From contig NC_052027.1 of NCBI RefSeq assembly GCF_015832195.1, positions 19,442,688 to 19,506,687 of the forward strand: DNA of 64,000 bases. The letters are read 5' to 3'. Shown here piece by piece: positions 36,640 to 47,879 of the stretch. Source of the DNA: Motacilla alba alba (Eukaryota; Chordata; Aves; Passeriformes; Motacillidae). The translations under genes were made by a program, and so were the position numbers. The notes beneath the pieces were generated by a model that saw only the letters and a list, made by a program, of their open reading frames with translations, was not told the DNA's origin and ran no database searches. How positions within the stretch are numbered: the stretch's first letter is position 1; the number at the start of each line of letters is the position of its first letter.

Positions 36640-36880
36640 AACCTGGGGCCTCAGCTACCTCTGCTCTCAACAGCTGCCGCTCTGCAGCCAAGAACAGCCA
36701 AACACCCCAGTCGGGGACACACCTGCCAGACATTTCCCATCTCCATGCCCAATGGCCCTGTCGCAGGTGCATTACCAGAGTGTTGCTGTGCAGATGCTGC
36801 CACCACCCAAACAAGACCCTGCGACCCTGAAGGTTTTGCTGAGCAATGGCCCTTTGATGAAGTGAAACAATTACCATCAG
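36640..36880 (+). pseudogene. Tail-exon relic upstream of gene E
   Basis: CTCTCAACAG, then CTGCCGCTCTGCAGCC...CAAACACCCCAGTC, matching tail exons at 30580 and 48878 with substitutions. It merges directly into the gene E promoter. Confidence 0.5.
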
Positions 36881-36924
36881 GGTACTTTGTACAGATGGGG
36901 GTACACTCTGGGGGTACAGCGAAG

Positions 36925-37161
36925 GGCATGAGGTCACAGCAGGCTCAGGGGTCACAGCAGGCTGAGGTCACAGCAGGCTCTGAGGTCACAGAGGTCCCAG
37001 AGCCCCGTGGCTGCACAGCACCACAACGGCCGAGCAGTCAGTCCTTGAGCACAACTGTTGCGGCAGCAGCGGCGGTGGCAGCAGCGGTGCTGACATTGGG
37101 ACAGCGGCGTCAGGACAACGGTGGCAGCAAGAGCTGCGGGACTGGCCCAGGGCAAGGCACC
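36925..37161 (+). promoter_or_regulatory. Promoter/5' UTR of gene E
   Basis: The AGGTCA/GGGTCA direct repeats (about 36930-36990) and GC-rich leader as in genes A, D and F. Homology to gene D begins here, so the 15.57-kb duplicated unit starts within the promoter. Confidence 0.55.
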
Positions 37162-40100
37162 ATGGCCCTTGCTCTGCGCCTCTTCCTCCTGCTCCTCCTG
37201 GCCGTGGCCCTGCCTGCCAGGGCGGCCCAGGCTGCTCCGCTGCAAGCGCGGGGAGCAGGTGAGCCGGCAGCCTGGCTGCCCTTGCCCGGGACAGCGCTCC
37301 CTGCTCCCTGGCAAGCGCTGGGCATGGCTTACCCCAGGGCTTTAGGGAGGCTTTCCTCTGGGGCAGGGAGAGAGCCCCCATGGGCCCTGGGCTTCTCCAG
37401 CTGCCCCTCCGGGAATAGTGCACATGGCAGGGAAAGAGGCTGGAGAGTGACCAGGAGGCAGCCCAGAGCTCCCCAGGTCTCTGTGCAGCTTGGCCTTGTC
37501 CATTGACATCTGGCTCCCAAGGCCTTACCCCACCACATTACAGTGCCCAGCTCTCTATAGCAGAGCGGGATCCCAGAACACCATGAAAATGGTTTGGGTC
37601 TTTGCTTCCTTCTAGATTTGGATCACAACTTGGAGGATTTGGAAGTGCTGGTGAATGATACTTTGAATGTCCTGGAGAATGCTGCAGGCAAGTTCTCAAT
37701 TTCCCTTTTACTGACACAATAATCAGCCTCCATGTGGCAAGAGTGCACTCACCTGCCATTTTCGTAAAGATTAAGTCAGGGCTGAAGAATTCTGAAAACC
37801 TTGGCCTGCTCCCTTCTGGAGCCCTGAGTGATCCCACAGGATCGCTGTCAGTGGGAGGAAGGAGCATTTAGCTGTCCATCCTCCTCCCGGGTGCAATGCC
37901 ATTGTGTCCTTCCATGTGCTCTGTGCAGCCATGGAGAAGAGCAGAGAGGGAAGGGGCCGGGCTCAGGGCTGTGCCCCTGGGCTGAGCCTTGCGTGCAGCC
38001 TGAGGATCTCCTAGAGTGCCACGGGTGCTGTTCTGTCCTGCCTTTCTTTGCAGGGGAACCTGTTGGTGAAGGTGGTGCAGCTTCCCAGCCCATGTCCAGG
38101 ACTGAGTCTCTGGGAGATGGTGAGGGTAGGTCAAGGCCTTTCCCCTGGGAGAGCTGCCAGCTCAGAGCCTATCGCCGACAGAGGGGCTCTGTACAAATCA
38201 CAAACAGGATGGGACTGCTGGGAATGTGCCTTGAGCTATTTCATTTTCCAACATCAGTCTCATTGCCTGGTTATGACAATTGGAAGATGCCAGCAGCTCA
38301 CATCCCAAGCAGCAGACAAAGAACTTAATGTTACAGCTCGCTTTATAAGTTTTTTGACCAATCACACAAAGCAAAAGCATATTGACAGTAGTTCTATCCA
38401 ATCACTATAAGCACGCGTACCTTTGGTTAAAACAATTCTTGCTTATATCCAATACAATACCTGCTTGTAGGCCTTAAGATACAATGCACAGAGCTCCATT
38501 ATTAGGCTTACAACTTCCTAATATCTCTCTAGATATACTTTTCTGCAGCTTAAGGAGTTATTCTAGACAAGCGTTAATACACAGACCATTGTTCTATTTG
38601 TCATTCCTTTTCTACTTCTTACATAATTTTTCTGCTGACCTGTCTCATGGCTACTGCTTAGCTCTAATCACAGTTCTGCTGCCTCTGAGGCCTGCCTTTT
38701 GCAGCTTTCCCAAAACCCTCTGATTTTATGGATTCCCACAATTCCCCCTCTCGGTTCACCTAAAAAGAAACCTTCATAACCGCGTCGTTTATTAACTACC
38801 TTGCATTTCATAGCCTTACTATACTGTAGCTGCCTGGTCCTTACTTAAAGCTTCTTTTTGATGGCACTAAGATTGCTATATTACAACACAGCAGTTTTAA
38901 TGCTGTGAAAGTCCAGTCAGTTCAAAGGGCATAAGTCATGTCTGATAAAAATTACAAGTCGTTGTTCGAAAAAGTCTTGTCGGTTCCAAGGTCTTAATTC
39001 CAAACCTTCCTCCATGTCTATACCTTCATCCACCATCTCTGAGACTTCGAGAACTCTCTGTGAATCCATTTCCTGCCTCTCTCTCTTGTATGATAAAAAC
39101 TTCTTTGCTAGTTTTGTCCGTCATTTGTCGTACACATCCAAGTATGCAAGGTATTACTACTAATATAACTGCCAAAACACCCAATGCACATAGACCTGTC
39201 TTAGAAAGTTCCCTTAGACAAGGTGCAAAGCTCCATCCTTGGAACAAATCAGCTAACCAGGACCCACCATCTTCTTTTATTTGAGGTGTCAAATCTTTCA
39301 GCTTTTGTATGCTTTTGTGGATGGATTCAGAATGATCTGACAGGTTCATGCAACACAATCCTTCAAATGCTTCATGACCATGTCCATGTGCCAGTAAAAA
39401 AAAATGAATTGGTGCTCTATTTTGAAGGGTAGCATGTCTAACACTGTTAACATCTGTCAACATATCACTGATTGCAGTGGATGTGGCATTAGTTTGTTTA
39501 CGCAGCCAACATCCAACCCGATCCAATTGTTTCAATGCCATTGCTGAAGCCAGATGGGGTAAAAACAAACCGGCTGAAACCCTTTTTGCAGCATTGCAAG
39601 GCATGAAATCACTCTTACAGTTTTCATGGCCAGTGGGGCACCGCTGCAGGTGCCATGACAGCACCATGCCTGTGTGTGCCCTCGGCCTGCACGATTCCCT
39701 CACTGCTCCTCCGGCTCAGTGGTGCCCGTGGAGATGAGCAGAGATGAAAGAAGCTTCTGTGGCTGTTGAGTTACAGGTGTGTCTGCAGGGAGGTCTTTTC
39801 CTGCTCCTTTGTTGATTCCTACCCAGAAGCCTGGCTCCCATCGTAGGGGTGAGTAGTGTGTCCCTGCGGACCCCAGAGGCTGAGGATCCCTGCTTTTGTG
39901 GGATCCGTTCCTGGGAAATGGAACCGTGTTGTGCTAAGGCCCTCCAACAAGAAAGAACAAAGCCACAGGACACAAGAAACCCCATGAGCCATCTGAACGC
40001 ATGAGGCAAATGCTGAAGGAAATGCAGGAGGCTGGACAAGGTGGGTGCATTTCCCTCAGCCTTGTCCCGGGACTCAGCAGCCAGGGGCTTTGGCTGCACA

Positions 40101-43100
40101 TCTGGACACGCTTTGCCCGGCACAGCGGGAAGGGATCCGTGGCAGCCTGGCTGCTCCGCTGCTGTTCTCACGGCCTGCAGGGCTGTTTCCCAGCCTGACC
40201 TGGCTGCAGCTTCTGGCCAGCCTCTACAGGAAGGCATTTGGCATCAGCTGACAGGCAGCCCAAACTGCACCATGGGCATGAGATGCCCTGCAATTTTCCA
40301 TCTCCAGGCAAATCAGAAGGAGCACCTGTTTTGAGAACAGAGGGCCTTGGCCTACCTAAAAAATTTATTGGGATTTCCTGGTTCTTAACCTTGTCTTGTA
40401 CAAGCATTGGCTCCTGAAGATGCCAACTCCCCATTGGGGAACAGCTGCAGCTGATCCAGCGGTGCCTCATTCTTTCTCCAGAAGCAGATGGAGAGGCTGG
40501 GCAGAAGGCAGCACTTCCCAGCACAAGCAGCGGCTCATTGGCAGCCTCTGCTGCAGGAAGGGAGGCCATGCCAGGCACAGTCACAGGAGGTAATTGCTGT
40601 GCCTCTGGGCCTGAGCCCTGCTGAGCCTTGAGCTGCCCTCTCTGCTGCTTGGCAGTGCGGGCACAGCCCAGACAAGAAGGGCACAGCCCGCAGGAATTAT
40701 CCTGAGCAGGCTCAGGGCACTCAGGTTCTGAGCAGTCCTGCTGGGCTCCCTGTGTGAGAGACACGTCTCAAAACCTGGGAGCGACTGCACGGGGTGCCTG
40801 TGGTGGCGAAAGGGAAGAGGGGGAGAGCATGGCTCCAGTATGTCCTGAGAGGGCCTGGCCATGTGCTCTTGGGCTGGGGGATTTGTCCCAGGGGAAAGAA
40901 GGCTGGAGAGATAGACAAAGGTAGGACAGGAGAGAGAGAGAGCAGGAGGGATGGAGGGACAGGGGGATGGTTGTGGCAGTGCCTGCTGCAGTTTTCCCCA
41001 GGGATTTAGCAAGAGTTTCACCTGTAGGAGTGAGAGTCCCCATGGCCCTGGGCTGCTTCAGCTGCCCCTCCAGGGATGTCACACAGGGCTTGCAAAGAGG
41101 CTGGAGAGTGACCTGGAGCCTGCCCAGAGTTCCCCAGGCCCCTTGTGCAGCTTTGGCCATGGCCATTGACATCTGGCTCCCACGGCCTTACCCGACCCCC
41201 TTGCAGTGCCCACTTCCCAGAGGCAGAGGGGGATCCCAGCACACCCTGAAAAATGTTCTCATATGTGCTCCATTCTAGATGAGCTTGCTGGGAAGGCTTC
41301 TCCATTAGATTGGCTGCATAAAGTTTTGAAGCCCTTGGAGCCTCCTGCAGGTATGTGCTCACTGTCCCACCAAGAAATAACTGCTGACAACCTGGCAGGA
41401 ACCAGGGGAACAGACGCTTCTGTGGCTGTTGTGTTACAGATGTGTCTGCAGGGAAAACTTTGCCTGATCCTTTGCTGATTCCTACCCAGAAGCCTGGCTC
41501 CAATCGCAGGGGTGAGTAGTGTGTCCCTGCTGACCCCACCTGCTGAGCCCTGCTTTTGTGGGACCCATTCCTGGGAAATGGAATGACTTTCTCTTAAGGT
41601 CCTCTGGGAAGGAAGAACAAAGCCACAGGACACAAGAAACCCCATGAGCCAAATAACATCCTGAAACACATGGTGATGGAACTGCAGAAAGGGCATGGTG
41701 AGAGCATTAATCTCAGCCTTCCCCTGGGACTCAGCAGCCGGGGGCTTTGGCTGCACATCTGGACACGCCGTGCCCGGCACAGCGGGAAGGGATCCATGGC
41801 AGCCTGGCTGCGCCGCTGCTGCTCTCACGGCCTGCAGGGCTGTTTCCCAGCCTGGCCTGGCTGCAGCTTCTGGCCAGCCTCTGCAGGAAGGCATTTGGCA
41901 TCAGCTGACAGGCAGCCCAAACTGCACCATGGGCCTGAAATTGCCTGCAATTTCCCAGTTCACCAGGCAAATTCTGAGGGGTGGCTGCTTGGAGGAGGGA
42001 GAAGCCATAGCCAGCTCCAAGAGCCTGTGGGGAATCAGGATTTTCCTGATCCTTATCTATGTCTTGGACAAGCATTGTCTCCTGAAGAGGCCGCCTGCCT
42101 GATGTGCAGTGATAACATCTGATCCAGCTGTGCCTCTTCCTTTCTCAAGGGATGGACAGAGAGGCTCTATGGAAGGCTGCATTTCCTGCAGGAAGGGAGG
42201 CCATGCCAGGCACAGTCACAGGAGGTAATTGCTGTGCCTCTGGGCCTGAGCCCTGCTGAGGCTTGTGCTGCCCTCTCTGCTGCTTGGCAGTGCGGGCACA
42301 GCCCAGACAAGACCAGCACAGCCCAGAGGAATTGTCCCGAGCAGGCTCAGGGCACTCGGGTACTGAGCAGTCCTGCTGGGCTCCCTGCGTGGGAGATACA
42401 TCCCAAAAGCTGGGGAGACTGCACGGGGTGCCCGAGGTGGGGAAAGGGCAGAGGGGAGGAACAAGGCTCCCGTGTGTCATGAGAGGGCCTGGCTATGAGC
42501 CCTTGGGCTGGGGAAGCTGTTCCATGGTCAGGTGGGCAAGCAGCAGGGAGGGACAGAGGTTGGGAGGGATTGTTGTGGCACAGCCTGCTGCAGATTTCCC
42601 CAAGCATTTAGTGAGGGTTTCCGTGTGGGAGTGAGAGAGCCCCAGGGCCCTGGGCTGCTCCAGCTGCCCCTGCAGGGATGTTGCACAGGGACTGCAAAGA
42701 GTCTGGGGAGTGACCAGGAGCCACAGGCTCCCACAGCCTTACCCCACCCCCTTGCAGTGGCCAATTTCCTAAGGCAGAAGGGGATCCCAGCACACCATGG
42801 AAATGGATCTGTAGGATCTGTGCTCCCTTCTAGATTGGGATCACAACTTGGATGATTTGGAAATGCTGGGGAATGGTGAGGTGAAGACCTTGCCAGATGC
42901 TAGAGGCCGGTCCTCTATGTACCTTTCCTGACAGAATAATCAGTGTTAGTGTGGCAGGAGCTCACTCATGTGGCATTTCCCTTAAGTTCCTCTGAAGCTT
43001 GATCAGTTCTGGAAACCTTGCCCTGGTCCCTTCTGGAACTCTGAGGGATTCCACAGGAGCATTATCAGTGGGAGGAAGGAGCATTTAGCTGTCCATCTCC

Positions 43101-45600
43101 CTCCCGTGTGCAATGCCAGTGTGTCCTTCCGTGTGCTCTGTGCAGCCAGGCAGAAGAGCAGAGAGGGAAGGGGCCGGGCCCAGGGCTGTGCCCCGGGGCT
43201 GTGCCATTCACAGCTCCTTTGCTGGCCCAGGGAGCCTGAGCTGCTGCCACTGCCACTGCCAAGGCCTGGCCCTGCCTGGGGCTGGCTTTAGAGCTGCTGG
43301 CAGCTCCAGGGAGTCCTTTCTCCCGGGACTGCCCCGCAAGGGGCTCCTTCCATCCCAGTGTGGGGCCACTGCAGGCACGAGGTCCCCCTGCCCCTGCTCC
43401 GGAGTGGAAGGCAGAGCTGAGCGAGTGCCTTGGAGGGCACCAATCACCCAGGTGCACTCACTGCCACTGGGGCCTGAAGGAGAATCTTCAGCAGTGACAC
43501 ATTTGCTCTTCTGTCCCGCCTTTCTTTGCAGCTGAACCTGTTGGTGAAAGTGATCTGGATTTTCAACCCACCTTCAGGATTGAGCCTCTGGGGGATGCTG
43601 AGGGTAGGTCAAGGCTTTTCCCCTTGGGAGAGCTGCCAGCTCAGAGCCCAAAGCTCAGTCACGGAGACATCGCTGCAGGTGCCAGGACAGGCCATGCCCG
43701 TGTGTGCCCTCGCCCTGTGCAATCCCCTCACAATTTCTGCTCAGGCCTGGCAGCTGTTTGGAGGTGGAAGGGCCCTGACCCAGCTCTAAAAACTCAGATG
43801 TTTTGTGAATCCTATTCCCATTTTTGATAAGCATGACACCCTGAAGATGCCAGTAAAGAAATGGGGAATTGTTCTATCTTATCCAGCTGTTCGTTTTTGT
43901 TTCTCAAGTGATGGACCAAAAGACAGGACAGAAGAAGGTGTTTCCCCAAGGAAGCAGCAGCCCATTGGACGCCCCTGCTGCAAGAAGGAAGGCGATGCCA
44001 GGCAGGGGCACGGGCGCAGGAGGTAATTGCTGCACCAGGCTCAGCCGGCTCAGCCCTCGTCAGGGCTGTGTGGCAGCAGCTCTTGCCCCGGGCCTGCCCT
44101 TGCATGGCCCAGCAGCAGCCAAAGCTGCAGGCGCCTCTGGAGGATTGGAGGCCTCTGGAGCTCGTTCCCAGCCCTGGGGAAACGGGACTCGTGCACCAAC
44201 TGCGTCCCTCCTGCTGCAGCTGCTGCGGAGCTGGCCCTGAGTGCCCAGAGGCCCAAGGCACAGGAGCGGCCCCGAGCGGGAGCCCTGCTGCCAGCCCAGG
44301 GCCAGAGCCAGCCCCGGCTCCCGGCTGGGCAGGGGCTGCACTGGGTCCTGACAGAGCCTGACTCTGTCCCCTGGGGCTGGGCGAGCTGTCACGGGCCAGG
44401 GAGGGCCAGGGCTGGCAGTGGCTGCTCAGGGATGGCTTTGGCCCGGGTCCCTCGAAGCAGCGACTGCCCAAGCAGCTGCGCTGCCCCCGGGCTCTCCTGC
44501 CGGCCTGCTGGGCTTTGCTGGGTGGCACAGCCTGTGCCAAGGGGCGGCAAGGTGCCTGCAGGCCCCAGCTCTGGGGGAAACAGAGAACGTCCTGCCCGTA
44601 TGCACCGTGCTGCCAGCTCAGCAGGGCAGCACAGCACGGGCTCACGCTCCCCATGGCTCCCACAGATGCAGATGGAACCACAACACACCTTCCTGATTCC
44701 CAGAAGGGCCTAGGGAGTGGTTTCTGCAAAGGAACAGGCTGCTGGCTCGGGTTAATGGCAGGCCTGCTTTTTCTGGAGCTTATCTTCATTTTATGCTGTG
44801 TCCGAATTTGGACCTACTGGAAGAGAAAACGGTGAGTCATTAGTTCATCTTTCCCTCAGATTCTTTGAAAGTCTACTGTAGACAGGAAATGTTCCCAGGG
44901 AGGCTGCTGTGGAGTTGTGGCCAGCCTGTGATTGTTCAAATAACTCTGCTGAGGGTTCTGCTGCTGCCCTGTGCTTTCATTGGCCTCCTAATTGCTGGGC
45001 CTTGTCCTGGGGGCCCCGCTGGGGCTGCAGCCAGTGCTGGCTCCCACTGAGGCTGCCTGGCCAAGAGCAGCCCCAGGGGCACAGGGCAGAGGCAAAGCAA
45101 GGCGGGGAGGAGAAAGAGCAGGGAGGAGATTGCCCTTGAGAGGCAGAGGCGCTCCGGGGCCCGCTCCTGGCCAGGGACCCTGCCCAGAGCCGTCCCCTGC
45201 TCGCCGGGGCCTTGAGGGGCAGCTGTCCAGCTGGGCCAAGCTGGGCCAGCAGCTCCAGCCCTGCTGGAGAGCCTTGCCAGCTCTGGGCCCTGCAGAGAGG
45301 CTGCAGGAGGCTCCCTGTGTGCCACTGGCTGCTGGGGCCTCAGCCACCTCCTCTCTTCACAGGAGCGCCTCTGCGGCTTCACAAGACCGGCCAAAGAACT
45401 CTGTTCGATGTTATGAGAACTGGACCTGTCATCTTGCATCTCCGTGCCAGTGTCCCTTGTCCCTTCCACGGCTGCATTATCAGCTTGTTGCCGTGGATGT
45501 TCGGCCACCACCCAGAACAGGGGCCTCTGTCCCTGAAGCTGCTGGCCCTGGTGTCCGGCCAGGACCCAAGGTGGGCCCCTCCTGCCAGGGAAGGGCTTGA
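37162..45600 (+). CDS. Gene E: cassette-type membrane protein, long form (442 aa, 13 exons)
   Basis: Exons: 37162-37258, 37616-37687, 38054-38125, 39939-40040, 40482-40589, 41279-41350, 41599-41697, 42150-42224, 42834-42875, 43532-43603, 43909-44022, 44666-44831, 45363-45600; total 1329 nt, open throughout. Same architecture as gene D, of which it is a recent duplicate. Differences cluster in exons: for example exon 7 reads GPLGRKNKATG against GPLSGKDKATG, and the membrane exon reads GSGFCKGTGCW against GGGVCKGTGFW. The signal exon is unchanged. The tail (RSASAASQDRPKNSVRCYEN...) is 24 bases shorter than in D, with a different end. Exon 2 has the GC donor and exon 9 the same internal donor. 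Intron 3 holds the antisense ERV fragment. Function unknown. Confidence 0.65.
38170..39642 (-). mobile_element. Truncated ERV antisense in intron 3 of gene E
   Basis: Same insertion and same ends as 22605-24077 in gene D. The LTR begins at 38740 on the minus strand and runs down to about 38170; the env end occupies 39026-39642. Confidence 0.8.
39026..39642 (-). pseudogene. Env transmembrane subunit, continuous frame, no surface subunit
   Basis: One open minus-strand frame covering the TM subunit. It has a fusion-peptide-like start, heptads, an NLSDHSESIHKS motif, a membrane span (ALGVLAVILVVIPCILGC) and a tail. It is open because the A run at 39396-39404 has nine bases. The first cysteine of CX6CC is replaced by histidine, and there is no surface subunit, signal peptide or own start, so it is not a complete Env. 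Confidence 0.7.
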
Positions 45601-45744
45601 GCAACACCTTTGGGCAAGAGCTCTGGTCTCTGGCTGGTAGCAGCAGCACTGGCTGAGTTGCTTGTCTGGGCACAGCCAGTGCTGGGCAGGCAGCAGACGG
45701 CCATGGGGCTCCTGAGACCAGCAGCTGCTATGTTTGCTTCTCAT

Positions 45745-46100
45745 TTTGTAAGATTTCAGTATATTTTTCATAGCTACTTCCCTTAGTATTTCTTCCCATT
45801 TCCCACCATAGTTCTATTTTTTCCAAAGTAGTTTTAAAATCTGGAAAAACTTGGCACATTTTTGCACGTCAAAAATAAAAAATAAATAGGCACTTAGGTT
45901 GCAATCTTTACTCTAGGAAGAACTAAGGCACCCTGAGAGACACAGCCTGCTTCTGAGGCTCTTTTCCCACTGCAGACTTGTGCCTAATCACAAAAGCTAA
46001 CATCAAACCTTTTCCCTGATATTTTCCGGGATTTCTGACAAGCTCTCTTCTCAGCCTTCAGAGGCAAACTTTGAGCACAGCGGGAATCTCGGCAAGTCCC
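45745..46100 (+). repeat. AT-rich 3' module, copy 4 (gene E poly(A) region)
   Basis: Candidate poly(A) signal AATAAA at 45874-45879. Same module as downstream of gene D. Confidence 0.6.
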
Positions 46101-47879
46101 CATCTTTGCTTGCTTCTGCAAGAACTGCCTCAGTTCCAGAGCAGAGGCTTCTCTCAGCTTCCTGCCGCCCCGCTCGGCCCCAAGCCTGTGCCCAGCCCTC
46201 TCCTGCAGCTGCTGCGCTGCCGTGGAGCTGCTGTCAAACACAGCGGCTCTGCCACAGCCGCTCAGCAGGACTGGAGAAGCTTTCTGGCCTTGCCCTCAGT
46301 GGCCTGGGGCCTTCTCTAAGCACAAGCTGAGCTTTTGAATGCTGTGTTTCACCTGGCACAGGAACTGATGCTGCCTTTCTCGCGGCGGCTCAACTCCCAT
46401 GGGCTTTCAAAGCTTTGTGGCCAGCATGAGGCCTGGGAAACCATGTAATGCAGCCATTAAGTCTTGAAAATGGCCCAGCCTGTCTATCAAAGAAGCTTGT
46501 TCAAATGCTGGAGCCCACCCAGAGCAGCCTTCCAGGGCATATCTTTCTCCCCTGCACCTCTCCCTAGATGACTGCCAAACAGCACCTTTGACAGTTCTTT
46601 TCTCCAGAAGCTGAATGGGGCCATTTTATCTGGGGGAGAAAAAAATGAAATGTTCTGTGATGCCATCCTCATCGTCATCATCATCACCACCACAATGAGC
46701 TGCAAATTGGTTAAATGACATCAACAACTCTGACTGTGGACTTATTTCTCAGAGTGCAGCGCTGGCTTTACTGCCCCTTGAAACTGCAGATGTGCTACAG
46801 TCTTTAACATCAGCTTGCTGCAGATGTAAAGTGGAGTGAAGCACAGCTCTGTGAGAGCTTGAGGGATTGGGCCTGCACTGGCACTCTTGTGTGTCTGGAG
46901 TGACCCGCGCCCAGCCATCTGGCACCTGAAGAGCAAAGCGGGTTCTGGAAAAGCACAGGCCACAGAGGGGCTTGGACTGCATGGGGCCCATCCCTGTCAG
47001 GTCTGACATGACCATTTCCCCTTAGGCCTGCGTTTTCTGAGAAAGCACTGCTCACTTGAAACATTTTGGAAAGTTTATTAAACCTTTACAAACATCTTAC
47101 AAAAGGACTAACTAAAGAAAAAGAGGCCTGGGAAGCCCCCCTGCCCCGTGGCTGCCTGCCAGGTGGCTGCCTCAGCTTCAGGATGGATGCTTGGCCTTTC
47201 AAATCCCTCGGGGTTGCATTAGCCACCCCTGGCCCCTCCCAAAGTCTGTCAGTCAGCTCTTCTTTGCCCTTTATTGCTGGAGATTGCTAACTTGACACTT
47301 GATTGGAGGTCAGGTGTTGTCATGCTGCACCCCCCTGGCAACAAGCTTTTCCATTCCTAGCTCTCCAATGCCAGGGGTATTTGTCCGTGCCTTTGTTCTA
47401 CCTGTCCTGGACAAGCCAGGCTGTCTGATGGCAACAGTACAGAGCGGGGAAAGGGGATTATGGAGAGAACAGAGGACATCTAAACAACAAATCACAATAA
47501 CATCCCTACACATCAGTAAAGCTTCTCCTGATATACACACAATATTCATCCCAGAATTGCCAGAGCCAATCATCACATTATCTATCTATTACAGTTTGGA
47601 TGGAGAGCAGCACTACGATCTTGCTAAAGGAAAAGAGGGTACAAAGGTCCCTGGAGTCCCCTGCCCTAGTACCTCACCAGTCAGGAAAGGAAGAGGGCAA
47701 CATGTGGCCGGCTGTTTAAAAGGAGGCTGTGTTCTCCAGACTTTGAGGGAGAAAACCCCAGCAGCGGATGTCCCAGTGGTCTCTCTCCCTTTATTCAAAC
47801 AAAGCTGCAGGACTCCTCTGGCTCCTTGATGGACACCACCTTTTCACAGCACCATTTTTATGCACACCTGTTTCTTTGT
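46101..47879. other. Gene-poor spacer
   Basis: 46090-46160 still resembles 31555-31640. The rest is unique. A minus-strand AATAAA (47079-47074) in TTTATTAAACC could belong to another old LTR, but no ends were found. An open frame at 47299-47829 has no recognisable motif. Confidence 0.4.

Larger units (their letters stand above)
36925..45165 (+). repeat. Internal duplication, unit 2 (gene E; partner 21360-29600)
   Basis: Partner of the gene D unit. Downstream the tail exons still match, but the flanks differ. Confidence 0.88.

Noticed and set aside
39026..39642. Domesticated Env (syncytin-like) gene
   Set aside because: Only the TM subunit remains, without a surface subunit or signal peptide, and a key cysteine of CX6CC is lost. 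The twin copy is frameshifted.
47299..47829. 176-codon open frame
   Set aside because: No motif, no splice context and no match to other copies; likely chance.
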